Below, one piece after another: positions 53,150 through 64,000 of a stretch of 64,000 nucleotides of DNA. The notes under the pieces are model-generated. The model did not search any database, had not been told where the DNA came from, and saw only the letters and a list, made by a program, of their open reading frames with translations. The number at the start of each line of letters is the position of its first letter. Positions within the stretch are counted from its first letter, which is position 1. The stretch comes from Phlebopus portentosus (taxonomy: Eukaryota > Basidiomycota > Agaricomycetes > Boletales > Boletinellaceae). Where the stretch lies: positions 2,790,001-2,854,000 of the forward strand of contig JAYXKI010000003.1 in assembly GCA_037892935.1 (NCBI GenBank). The letters are read 5' to 3'. A program made the translations under genes and the position numbers.

Positions 53150-53830
53150 TTCAACTCGGGATTCCTTCCTTGGGATAAACGCCTTTCCTCGTTCCTGTGT
53201 ATATGCTTAGCCGGGTCAACCAAATTGCCCTGGCAAAATGAATAACCTTCACAGAAAAAAATCCGTATACGATGCCCATGTTCCGGATAACAGCAAGATC
53301 GGTCTAGGCTGCTGCCGAATTTTGACACAATATTACTTTGTTCACCAGCTGGCTTTGCACAGGAAAGGTCGTCACCATGCTGATCTTCGCGCAGCTCCAA
53401 GGTATACTTCTGAATTGAGACAGACAAACTGGGCTGACACGTATTCTTCGGTCAGATCTCTCCATAGGAAAACATACTTGGCTCATACCTTGCTGTCAGA
53501 AATCGCGAAAGGGTATCCTAGACTTGTCCTAGGACCATTAATGAAGGAAAGGGTATGATAGTATCCGTGAAGCTTGTTCGCTATGGACGTCAGACCCGAT
53601 TCGCTACACAGCCATTTCTCGGTCTCGAATTTCTTGAGAGCGCTTTGTACCTTGCATGAGAACAAAGATCGACGAGCCATGAGCGAATGTTACATAATCG
53701 ACCTGCTCCCCCAATGTCAATGCAGTCATGACTGGAATACCGAGCGGGACGACAGCGTCGAATCTGGCCTATTTATGACAAAGAAGAGTCTGCTTGCCAT
53801 AACCGGTCAACCATGAAAGCGGAATCGAGG
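53150..53830 (-). pseudogene. Relic of a third cytochrome P450
   Basis: The minus strand retains DAVVPLGIPVMTALTLGEQV, VDYVTFAHGSSIF, then after a frame break KWLCSESG and HGYYHTLSFINGPRTSLGYP. These match the last exons of the intact P450s at 6.5 and 55 kb, for example LSFVDGPRTCLG. The heme-ligand cysteine is serine here (GPRTSLG), and the segment before it is shortened. The final exon is barely recognisable (KYTLELREDQHG). The upstream parts of the gene are missing or beyond recognition. This is a clear duplicate that has decayed. Confidence 0.78.
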
Positions 53831-54985
53831 AAAGCTGGAACCGGGGCGTAAAATGTAGAAAAGTTGAACACGCGTGTCAGCGTTTTGCGATATCTGTACG
53901 AGCATACCAGTATCAGGATCTGCTTTATACGACAGAATTACTCATCACCTCTGGTGAGTTCCTCCTTCCGTCCATAAAATGTCTTCAAAGTACGATAAAC
54001 TGAAATTAATGCAAGTTTGTTGGGATAAAGATGAAAACCGCACCACGCTTCCGGACATCAGCTTAGCAAAGGTTTACCTTGGAATAAAAGAGCACAATCG
54101 CCTCTCCTTCGCCTATTGATCATATAGCGCACCAAAATCATCCTTGAGTATGCCCTTCGCAACACCCGGAATCAAGCTCCCGAGGGTGGACCACTCAGTT
54201 GGTAGTTTCGTCGCGTAGACAAGCTACTCAGGTGAGATCATGAGCCCACTATGAGAAGAGAAATATCCAGATAGCCAAAAGAGAAAGGGATGGCAATTGG
54301 TGGTGACAAACAAACATCACTTCATTTCCGGTGCACCTTTATGTGTATTTATATCGCGAACGTCACGCGGCAATTTGCGACTGAATGGCTGGCGTTATGC
54401 AAGCTTGCAATAGTCGAAGAAGTTTTGGTGCTCGTACTGGGGACGAAAAAGACTCGTTAATGCAAAAGGTCTCGTCAGAACAAGTCCGAGTCGTTGTGCT
54501 GCGACCCTCGACAAACAAATCTCGGAAATTCAAGGGATAAGTTGCATCACGTGTTCCGTATACAAATTTGGTATTTTTTCTTTTTTGGTAGACTCGCCTC
54601 TGAATTTTGGGGTGGACAGAACTCGTTGTTCCTCTGGACCCTCTAGTGACACTCGGACAGCAAAACTAAATGACTAGGATGAAAAAGACTGGCAAGAGTT
54701 CTCATGTTTTCCTAGATACACTCATGGATTGCTGTTTGGCTGCGGTCTTCTTGCTTGGAAATCCATACCGACTTGTCTTCAATCTATTTACTCGGAAATC
54801 GATTATCAAATAAATCGAAACAGCGTCTCAGCTCAAGATTCTTTCCCTGCGAATGCTCATTGAGCGCTTGGATCTTGAATGCGCGGGCTTTGTATCTTGT
54901 TCTGACAAATCGAACTGATTTGTCTCAATAGGGGTCCATGGTCTCTCGCTCCCTCAGGATAAGCTGGCAAAAGTAAACCAGCTTC
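53831..54985. other. Spacer between the P450 relic and P450 copy 2
   Basis: About 1.15 kb. It may once have held the 5' half of the relic, but I could not recognise any P450 exon here. Confidence 0.35.
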
Positions 54986-57120
54986 TAATATTCGAACCGA
55001 CGCACTCGCATCGGCATAGCATACCCCGGTTCACCAGCTACCTTCGGGCGTGGCAGAAGTGTCGTTACCCTATCGATCTTCGTCTCCGGTCCATCACGCA
55101 GACTGAAGGCATAGTTTCTGATCAAAACAGACAGAACGGACTATACAAAAGGTAAGTCAGAAATCACTCGCAGAGTTCCTTTAGAGTGATTCATACCTTG
55201 AACTCCGCTATAGCGAATGCTCGGCCCAAACATGTCCGAGGTCCATCAACAAACGAGAGGATATGATGGTATCCTTGCACCTCCTTCGCCTTCGGCGTCA
55301 GACCTGATTCGTTGTCCAGCCAACGCTCGGGCTTGAATTCCTTCGCATCCGGACCCCAAATCTCTTCCGAGCGATTGATGGCCCGAATGGAAACAAAGAC
55401 GGCCGATCCCTGTGCGACAGCGATATGATCGACTTGCTTGCCTGATGTCGTTGTTATAGGAGTACTAAGCGGGATGATGTCGTCGTACTTTGCCTAATGC
55501 GACGCCATAAGATTCAATATGGGCATATCTTTTCCGAAAGAAAAAGGACACGTACAACTCGGCCGGACTGAGCGAGGGGAGGATGCAATCGGAGAACCTC
55601 TCGTGTTACAGAGTCGAGGTAAGGGAGTCCGCTTGTCAACTGGTCGTATGTCGGATCCTTGTTGGTAAATTCAGCGAGTTCTAAATAAAGTTTGTCCTGC
55701 TTCTCCGGGTGTAGCGATAACTCTATCAGAGCCCAAGTCAGACTGACTACGATCCACACATATCAGTGAGGCGCTTTACAGAGGACCAATCAATACAACG
55801 ACTTACTGGATGTCGTCTCGTAGCCTGCCAGTATTAGGACTTTCATCTGAGAAAGTTGAATAAATGAAATTGAGCTTATTTGATGAACCTGGATAATCAC
55901 CTGAGCAAGCGCTTCCTCCGGAGTCAATCTCAACTCAGAATCCGCATTCTCCGCTCTGACTACGAAACGCATATTAGCTTGGCATACAAAGCAGAGATAA
56001 AAGGACATACGTAAACTACCGATGATTGACCTAGACGTGTCTGTGACGCCACCACCTAATGCCTTCTCCTTGCGGCTCCTCTCGAGGAGCTGCTCAGAAA
56101 CACCTCCCATGGTGTCGTGAAGTTTCCTCATCAGATTTCCACGAGTAGTTGGAAGTTTCTGGAGTATCGGAATGACTTGTCCTAGAAGCATGACAACCAT
56201 ACTCATAGGCGGAGCTGTGCCGAAGGAGTCGAGGACTTCTTCGACACTCGAACGCTTGCCCTGAAGTGCTCCGAAGTCATGGCCAAAACCTGCGATGCCG
56301 ATACTATCGAGGGAGACGCAGTTCATCCTAGAAAGACAGATCATTCGAGCGACTCGGCTAAGAAGCTAGTTCTCCTTGCCATTTCTGTACATCAATGATT
56401 GCTTCATCCGTATCTGATGACGATATTAGTGCATCCCACGCTGCTTTGACCTTTAATATTTCTCCTGAGTCTTGCGCGACAACAGAGCCAAAGAAACGCA
56501 TACTTTGTAAGCAGAATCGAAAAACACTGGGGTTAAGCTACGAATAGCGGCATTACTGAATGCGGGGGTAAGCGTCTTGCGTTGCCTGTCCAAACGTGTC
56601 AGCGCGTTTTTGATGATTTGACGACAGACGGGTGCTCATTACCTTCGGTGACTCTCCCCTTCCGACCAGAGGAGACCTCTTCCAAGCTATACAGTAGAAT
56701 TAATAGAGGAATCAGCCACGTTGAATTCATTATATTGTGAGGAACTAACAAGGCTTTCAATCAGGCGTTTCGAGAAGTTATTCTGCACGTAAGTGAATGT
56801 TTCCTTCGAGTAGAAATGCGCGACTGCCTTCGGGTCTGTAAGTATGGTCCGCCTTCCACCCAAAGGAGTAGGTATTTGGTAGACGGGTCCGTATTCCTTC
56901 GCCCACTGCTCATATAACGCTCCAGAATCGCCCTTGGATACCTCTTTAGTGACATTGGATAACTCTTTAGTGACACCGAAGATCCAGCTTGAAGATGGGG
57001 TCCCTTCAGCTTTGTCGTCTTGACACGTAGACGAACAGCCTGAGTAAACTTGTACAGCGTCCATGAACCAACCACGAGAAGGAAGACATCCAGATAGCTC
57101 AAGGTCGAAAAGCTAATCAT
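54986..57120 (-). CDS. Cytochrome P450, copy 2 (one frame break)
   Basis: Paralogue of the gene at 6473-8570, with the same exon layout. ATG 57120 starts MISFSTLSYLDVFLLVVGSW, a membrane anchor. Then come KGP, FGVTKELSN, EYGPVYQIPTPLGGRRT, MNCVSLDSIGIAGFGHDFGA, the I-helix AGYETTS, PERWL, and the heme loop FVDGPRTCLGRAFA with the cysteine present. It ends MPMRVRRFEY. At the G4 run 56997-57000 (C4 on the coding strand) the frame slips between LKGP and PSSSW; one more C restores it. An internal 21-bp tandem duplication near 56938-56979 repeats VTKE. It lies next to an epoxide hydrolase gene in the same orientation. The substrate is unknown. Confidence 0.9.
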
Positions 57121-58044
57121 ATCGCGAGAAGAATTAACGTGGGTCCCCTGTTGTTACTTATATATGTAATCCCGAACGCGGAGCCAATTTCATTGTGTAA
57201 GAGAGATCGAGATCCTGGCGTATGCAAACCTATTTTAGGTCTTCGCGTCGCTGAGTGTGAGAAGCCATCGGAAGATACACCGACCTGCCAATGATCGTAG
57301 TCAAAACTTGTATTGTTATCACTTATTCCATAGCCATCCGGACTTCTCAAATCGTCAATCGTGGCCGCCAGGCTGTTGTCCTGACAAATAACAGATCATC
57401 TAACCAGGACGACCCTGTCCTGATGTATTATAAGTAGTGATACGACCAGCAAGTGAGGTGACTTTTCGCAGAACGCAGCGACATGTCGTAAGCTACTCTG
57501 ACGGTAGATTGCCACGAGGAGGCACTAGAGGCGTAGCAATATATGTACATCGGAGAGTCCTGCGATACCGCTGGGTTTTACCAAACAGAACAGACCGGAG
57601 ATGTTGACTCGGCCCAAGATTGCTTGCTTGAGGTATTTGAGAATTGTTGTTTATTCCTCATTTATAGATGCTGAAGTAAAGTGTTGTTTGCCGATATTGT
57701 GTAGACGATGTCAGAGGTGATTCAGGGATTCAGGTGAAGCTGAAAAGGGTCGCATCACGTGCAGAATTTCGACCTGCAGGCAGATCTTGCCGTACCAAAT
57801 TTTTTCTACCGAAGTTGCATTGCGAATGAATAGGTATGAACTTGGACTAATAACTCTATATATCGCTCTACATGCCAAGACCGCCTCGCAGTCCTTACAA
57901 GAAACATCTCTCGCCTGCACGTCCTCCATAAATACCAAGAGTTGGCAATACATGCGGGTTCCCGATACAAGAAACAAGAAACAAGAAACAAGAAACAATC
58001 ACAAAACCGGCTCGGCTTTTCCTCTCCAAATTGGACACGCGGAA
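57121..58044. other. Spacer between P450 copy 2 and the epoxide hydrolase
   Basis: P450 promoter region and 3' flank of the hydrolase. A short heptamer array is listed separately; there is no gene. Confidence 0.4.
57971..57998. repeat. Four tandem copies of GAAACAA
   Basis: A perfect 7-bp tandem array just downstream of the epoxide hydrolase stop codon. Confidence 0.9.
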
Positions 58045-59681
58045 TCAAAGTTCGTCAGAAATAGGTTTCTGCTGCGCGGAGTTCTCGTCAAACTCGGAAA
58101 GCGTATTGAGCCAATTCCGCAGGACGGCGTTGAACTCGGCCGGTTTCTCTAGTTGAATCCAATGTGCTGCCGGAATAGTCTTCTCATAATTTTCCTTCAG
58201 TGAAACCACGAACGAGAAAAATGAAACGAAAAGGAAAGGCAATGAACACGTACCGCACGTGTAAGTTTAGGTAGAAACTTTGCCGACCCAAGCATTTTCT
58301 CGACTTTCTGCCAATCTGCTACGAAATCGTATGTTGGGTAGATAGACAATGCCGGTTGTGGAATTGTGTAATTTCCCTGGCTGCGTGAGGATTTCCAAGA
58401 ACCATAGCGATTCTGCGGAATTCAGAGAATAAAATTATTTTTCTATCGATTGATTTCTGGGACGAGAAAGACGCAAAAACGTACGCCATACGTGTAAAAC
58501 TGCAGAGCTAGAAGGTCAAGGATTGATTAATTATGTCGCGATGAGAGGTAGGAAGATTAATGCAAAAATCGACTTACTGTAGTTGAATCCCTGAATTGAA
58601 TACTGCTGAACGAGATAGTCCTCTTCTTCCTGCGACAGCAACGGTGTTGGCGGGATCTAACCAGTGTAACAAATTCAATATTAGATATCCACCATTTCTT
58701 ATGGATGCGACTTGAAAACGAACCTCAGCATCACCATAAACGCCGAAGAAGTCCGTAGTCGATTTCAAGAAAGACGGAGGCGGAAGAGAAGTAGGGTTTC
58801 GGTAGACGGCGCGTAAGGATCTACGTATATCCTTGTTGAGTTCCGCTGCGGCCTCGAGGGTATGATCTTGGAAGTATTGTTGGTATCCGAAGTGCGGGAA
58901 GAGCCAGACGAGAACTCGGATGGGCATTAAGAACCAGCGGTTCGCTGGAATGTACTGGGGTCGACCGTTTAGTCTCGATGCTTTTAATTAAGGAATAAAG
59001 AGCATGAACTACCGGAATTACTGCTGCTGCGACTGCTTCAAAAATATCAGGACGCATGCGGGCGGATTCCCAGCACACCTGTGCACCCCAGTCGTGTCTA
59101 GCATTACAAATGTGTGTAATCAACCGCGTGAAAATCATGGCCAGAACATACCCTAAGCAAACCGCGCGATCTACACCGGCATCTTGCAGAACACAAGTGA
59201 GGTCTCCTACGAGATCACTCATTCTTCCGGAGGTCTCGATGTCCCCAGGATGGGTAGACTCGCCGAATCCTCGATGGTTTGGAGCAATGATATGGTATTC
59301 ATTCTTTCAGAATTACATGAGATTCACAAAGAGTGGCGTGTATCTGTAGAGTTATGGATAGTCACCTTGAACTCTTCGATTTGACGTGCCCAGTTCGACC
59401 AGAGTCCTGGCCAGCCGTGTACCATAAGGATCGTTTTCTCGGCTTTCGGGTTTACTTCAACATAACCTGAATGAAACAAGTCAGCGTGACACAGCTTTGC
59501 AAGATCTGAAGAAATATATCGGCATACGTATTTCAATCTCCTTCTCTACATTTTCTCTTCTGTTTATAGCTTTACATTTGGCAGTCTTCTTCGGGTAGGA
59601 GGTGGGATGGAAGGGGCTTGACGTGGCAGCAGAAAAACCAAGGCAGTACAAGAAAGCTAGTTTCAAGATACAAGAACGCAT
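58045..59681 (-). CDS. Secreted epoxide hydrolase (alpha/beta-hydrolase fold)
   Basis: Opens epoxides to diols through an aspartyl-ester intermediate. ATG 59681 starts a signal peptide, LKLAFLYCLGFSAATS. Exons then give YVEVNPKAEKTILMVHGWPG (oxyanion HGWP), LWSNWARQIEEFK, IIAPNHRGFGEST, and the nucleophile motif HDWGAQVCW with its aspartate. The cap region follows (LFPHFGYQQYFQDHTLE, with tyrosines that may activate the epoxide), then YPTYDFVADW and the catalytic-histidine segment IPAAHWIQLEKPAEF. The stop is at 58045-58047. The triad appears complete. Neighbours on the same strand are P450 copy 2 and the P450 relic, suggesting use in one oxidative pathway, though no co-expression can be seen from sequence. 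A haloalkane dehalogenase is a less likely alternative. Confidence 0.86.
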
Positions 59682-59863
59682 AGTTGAAGGTCAAGGGTGA
59701 AAACGCGTCAGCAAGTCTTCTGGCAGGTCAAGGCGTGTTTAAGTTATTTAAAGCACGTATACAGGTGATTATTCTGAAAGGAACGTGAAATTGTTGCTGT
59801 ATGAGATTGACTGAGGATTTTTGGTCGGCGCCAGACCTTATCAGGACTCCAACCTAATGCCAG

Positions 59864-62028
59864 GTGAGAGCGTTGAAATCAAGTGCCAGCAACAGGCACA
59901 GGCGAGTTGAAGACTCAGAAGAGGAGGTGCAATCACGTGAGGTCTTTGATCGACGTAGACGTCCCGAGCTGCCGGATATGGATGGTCTCGCATCGACCGT
60001 TGGACGACCCACTGGCGTCTATCCCAGCTCTGGTCTCTCGGTAAGTGTCCCCCCGAGTTGTCGAGTTGTCATGGGCTCGCTGACCGACCACGATGGACAC
60101 GATGGACAACAGTGAGCACGCCCATGGATCCATCGCGCCCATCGGGCTCATCCTCGCTCGTCCATCCGGCTGCTGACCCCCCCGCTGGGATTTACTGTGC
60201 GAATCCCGACTGTCGCACGAGGGCCGGTGAGAGATCGCGTGGCCATCAGAGCTGCCGTGCCCTGTTGTGCGGTCATTGTTGCCAGAATACTGCACGGGCG
60301 GCTGCTGAGGCGGGCGAGCAGCGCCCGATATGTAAGGTCCACGCGAGGAGAGTACATACGGGCCATAAACCAGCGCCGAAGACAGAACACCGCGCCGAGG
60401 AGAGTTCGATACCGAATACAACTGGAACTGGAATAAGCGCCTCAAGCCCAGCTGGTCCACGACTCGGAGAATTTGAAGAACTGCACGATTTACTCGAAAA
60501 ACGCGCAAGACTTGAGCAATCACTCAAAAGATCACTTACGATGGTTATCTGGTATAGGGTGAGTATTTATTGTCACAATAACTTGTCTGACTGCGGTACT
60601 TATTATAACTCTAGAACGGCTGCGAACCTCTTCGAATTGCCCACGAAGTCACGACCTTCCCTCTTTTCCAACTCCAAGATTTTCCCGAGCTCATTGGCGA
60701 ACTGGGTCTTCAACCCTCTTCTTACATCGATGCGTACAACACCGAAACTGGTCAATGGGAACAACACAAGATATCAACCGTACGCTCAGTTGACCAGGAT
60801 CAGAGGCTGTTGTACCGACTCAGGCCTAGTCTCCTGGATAGCTTGACGGACTGTCCATTTCTGGAACAGGAGCTTAGCTTGCAGGCTGCGCCAAAGAGCA
60901 ACTTGACCAAACGGCATCCGATCGCACCTTTGACCTCTTCTCCACCGGGTAAACAAGTGCGGGTGCTCTCGAACCCGACTCCAGTGGTATGTAACAGACC
61001 AATCTTATTTCGTTTTACCGTTCCATTCTAACCACCTGCATTTGATCAAGCGAGCCCCGACTACCACCTCGCCTCAAAATACGACGCTGCAGAATTGGGA
61101 TAGCCCTATGAGTGGAGTGTCTCCTAAACAAGGTCCACGGCTTGGTCTTACACAGGACCGGCGGCCACCGCACGTCCCGGTGTGCGTCACTCTCCGAGCA
61201 CCATCATTCCAGCAGCTACTTCTTCTGTAGACCATTCGAACAGCGTTACAAACAACTACGGAAGTATCAAGCGCTGGCCTACAGATTACACCGTACACGA
61301 GATCGTCGAAGGATTCGACACGATGGCCGAGATCATGAAATCTGACCCGAGCACACGACAAAGGAACGCATTCGAGCGCGTCTTCCCGCCGTGTAGGTAC
61401 GTCAAGAGTACCGTCGGTCGCGCCAAATTGTACTGGAAACGCGCGAGTGAGGAGATACGGAGTCATTTCTTGGCGTTGCCGAGGGACGACCCTCGGGGCA
61501 AGTGGACGCATTTTGTGCATCTTATGGATGGGAGACTTGTTATTGAGGTCGGGAAGGAGAAGCTCGGTGGAGTTTCAGCTGGGAGTCATGGTGTTCCTCG
61601 CGTCGGGACTGGTCCTGGAACGGTCGTGGAGAGTATGGTAGATGCGGAACATAGTATGGATACGGCTGAGGAAGATGATCATGCGGATACGACAAGTCCA
61701 TTAAGCTTCACTCAGACCCAGTCTGCCAGTAATCGTGAGTGACGTTTTTCTTCCTTTCTCCTGTTCTTCTTTGCACCGGGCTGCGGGACTGACTGCTTGC
61801 TTAGAACCTCAAATCGCTATCCAGTCTCCGCCTACGATGACCGCACACCCTTCTCTGTCTCTGCGCCGATCGGGGCATGCACACACAGGACAACCGCAAG
61901 CACCGCCCATGGGCGTCCTCCTGCCCAATCCGAACCCTCTCACACATCATGCGAGCGCGCCTGCCATGCCCATGACGACTGCGTTCACTCTAGGTCTGCC
62001 TTTCTTTTGTTCTTCAGCAATGAGTTGA
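59864..62028 (+). CDS. Cysteine-rich protein of unknown function (mushroom-type family)
   Basis: At least four exons; the first exon and its start are uncertain. A Cys/His-rich module has the spacing C-x4-C, then H-x3-C-x4-C-x2-CC, then C-x2-H (YCANPDC, HQSCRALLCGHCC, ICKVH), which could bind zinc. After an intron a middle part reads LFQLQDFPELIGELGLQ and YNTETGQWEQHK. A later exon gives KRWPTDYTVHEIVEGFDTMA, FERVFPPCRYVKSTVGRAK and PRGKWTHFVHLMDGRL. These modules resemble large families of uncharacterised agaricomycete proteins that I know only as hypothetical. A proline-rich C-terminus follows after a GTGAGT intron. There is no signal peptide or enzyme motif. Splicing of exon 1 to the Cys-rich exon does not fit frame as read. 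Confidence 0.6.
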
Positions 62029-62724
62029 TTTAGATATGATATTGATGGATATATATTTATTATTAGATCGGAGTATCAACATGAATCGCTCGTCTAGCTC
62101 ACTATCGGGGGCAATCACGATCCCGGAGGTCTGACGTTGTGCTGTCCGGATCCTTTGCTCTTTTTTGTGTTCCGGCTCTTTAAGTTGTGTTCCCGTTCCT
62201 TGAGTTCTCTACTTGGTTGTGATTTGTATAGGGATCCGATTTATCCTTTTACATGTCCCTTCCTACGACACTAGGAAGGTTCGGGTTGCGATTTTAAATT
62301 GATCTGGTTCATTTGAGGTGGGGGCTAGCCGTCGTCCTTAAAAACTCCACCATATTCGTTGTGTCGTGCAAATATTTCTCTGTTTATTCGTTCTTAGCTT
62401 GTTACAGCCTTCGTTACTGAAGACATGTTTTCTGGTATCTCGGACAGGACAAATTTCATTGATTCATCTGGACAGCAACTTTTCTTGAATTGAGAAACAT
62501 GATCATTGACATAAGGTAGGGATTTTCTGATTGAGTTTGCCAAGGAAGTCCGAAGCATTTGTATCTTTCTAGCAATTAATGTTGTTAATGATAATGAAAT
62601 TACGCGAATGTGATAGACGCGCCGATCATCCGTCGATCAGCTGGACCCACCGTGACGCTCACTGAGGCTGAATGGCGTTTTTGCTCCTTTGTTTCTCGCC
62701 ACGACCATCCAACGCGTTCGTCCC
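62029..62724. other. Spacer before the HD-domain gene
   Basis: About 0.7 kb, AT-rich, with no supported gene. If the unknown gene upstream has an extra 3' exon, it may extend to about 62130. Confidence 0.35.
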
Positions 62725-64000
62725 ATGGCGAGTGCAGAGGTGACTGAGATGACGCGTCTCAGACTTATTATCACGTCGAAACTCCCTTAGCCCTTACGAG
62801 GACAATCAAAGACCCAATACATGACTTCAGTCAGTGCAATTTTCCTATCCTTTCTCTCGTCGCCATTTCCCTGACTCATTTTTGGACTTTATCGAATAGT
62901 CACCTTTCCTGCTTACATCTGGTCCTTCATTGACACGTGAGTATCTAGCTATTTGAGTCTGAAGATAACTTCTTGAATAACGCAGACGTCAATTTCAGAG
63001 ACTGAGAGCTATCAAGCAGCTCGGTGTGTCGTACTATGTCTGGGCGGGGGCATCTCACAATCGCTTCGAACATTGTATTGGTAAGTATTTTATTTCATGA
63101 CAAAGGTATTCCGGTCATTAATGCGCTGTCAGGCGTCGCTCATCTCGCGGGTACGCTCGTCGAACGTCTAAGGACAATGCAGCCCGAGTTGGGGATCACA
63201 GAGCGCGACGTGCGATGCGTCCAGCTGGCAGGCCTCTGCCACGATCTTGGTCATGGGCCCTGGTCCCACGTCTGGGACGGTCACTTCATACCTGCCGTAT
63301 TGTACGTGTTTTTGCTTCTCTTCTCTTCACAGAACGCTTCGCATTGAATGAGGAAGTCCTTCCCAGGCCAGAACAAGCCTGGACGCATGAAGACGCGTCG
63401 GAGATGATGTTTGACGACCTCGTGAAGCGGAATAACGTCCCTATCGATCAGGACGATGTTAATTTTATCAAGGACCTCATCAAGGGTACCGTTCGTCATT
63501 CCACTCTGAAGTAAGTGCTTAAAATACCCATGTACTGCGTGAGTCGAGGAACTAATTATGGAATAGGGAACCTCCTGAGAAGAAATTTCTTTTTGACATC
63601 GTGGCGAACAAACGTAATGGTATCGATGTTGACAAGTCAGTTTGTCAACAGACTTCTTTTCGCACTCACTAACCTTCATGCCAGGTTCGATTACATCGCA
63701 AGAGACGTTCGCGCAATCGGGGACCACAATAACTTCTCTGCGCGGAGGTTGATCGATTCTGCACGTGTAATCAACGACGAAATCTGCTATCACATCAAAG
63801 ACGCGAACCAAGTATACGAGCTTTGTACTCTGCGTTTCAGCAACCATAAACGTATCTACAGTCACAAGACCGCTCGAGCGATCGAGCACATGATCGTTGA
63901 CGTGCTCAAGGCCGCAGAACCGACGATCAAAATCGCGAAGCAAATTCTGGACCCTGCGAAATACGTTTATCTAACGGATAACATCATGGAACGGTCGAGA
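62725..64000 (+). CDS. HD-domain dNTP triphosphohydrolase, SAMHD1-like (3' end beyond window)
   Basis: Family members hydrolyse dNTPs to nucleosides and triphosphate. The start is tentatively ATG 62725; the N-terminal frame does not join cleanly, so the true start is uncertain. Clear exons give [11 protein letters not shown], then [38 protein letters not shown] (first metal histidine), [13 protein letters not shown], and [19 protein letters not shown] (the HD pair and active site). Downstream exons give [48 protein letters not shown] (metal aspartate region), ARDVRAIG and [11 protein letters not shown], where the window ends. The order and spacing match animal SAMHD1 closely, without its SAM domain in view. 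The likely role is control of nucleotide pools. Confidence 0.88.

Overview
This is nuclear DNA of a filamentous basidiomycete, most likely an Agaricomycete. The genes are separated by short spacers and cut by many 45-60 nt introns. These introns have GTRNGT donors, a few GCAAGT donors, CTRAY-like branch points and YAG acceptors. The proteome is fungal: a fused ADE2, cohesin SMC3, URB1, RQC1/TCF25, Dal5-type and Mch1-type transporters, P450s, and cysteine-rich proteins of a kind I associate with mushrooms. I read about 21 protein-coding loci and two pseudogenes or relics. I recognised no rRNA, tRNA, CRISPR array or complete transposon. Exon borders were worked out by eye from reading frames, splice consensus and remembered family conservation.

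Layout. 1-5.7 kb: the 5' part of URB1 (-), a P-loop NTPase resembling Crinkler-type ATPases (+), ADE2 (-). 6.5-12.1 kb: P450 copy 1 (-), a broken DUF676 serine-esterase gene (+), a small secreted protein (-). 13.5-24 kb: RQC1/TCF25 (-), a kelch-like protein (-), a PPR-like mitochondrial candidate (+), an Mch1-like transporter with a histidine-rich loop (-). 24.6-39.4 kb: two paralogous Dal5-family transporters in inverted orientation, flanking a WD40-5-phosphatase (-) and SMC3 (+). 40-52.9 kb: a secreted S10 carboxypeptidase, a very low-complexity Q/G/D/E-rich protein, a belt of microsatellites, an unknown protein, and a patatin-like phospholipase, all on +. 53-59.7 kb: a P450 relic, P450 copy 2 and an epoxide hydrolase, all on -. 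59.9-64 kb: a cysteine-rich protein of unknown function and an HD-domain dNTPase of SAMHD1 type cut by the window edge, both on +.

How the genes relate. Most are unconnected housekeeping genes (ribosome biogenesis, ribosome quality control, purine synthesis, cohesion, phosphoinositide turnover). The one plausible functional neighbourhood is 53-59.7 kb, where P450s and an epoxide hydrolase lie in the same orientation; P450 epoxidation followed by epoxide opening is a familiar pair of reactions. The P450 at 6.5-8.6 kb is a close paralogue of the one at 55-57 kb, so this segment has a history of local duplication followed by decay.

Main caveat. Several otherwise intact genes (both P450s, RQC1, the PPR gene, the Q-rich gene) change reading frame by one base, often at a C or G run that seems one base short. 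This may be real decay, but the pattern also fits homopolymer errors in the assembly. The DUF676 gene is different: it carries two in-frame stop codons as well as a frame shift.
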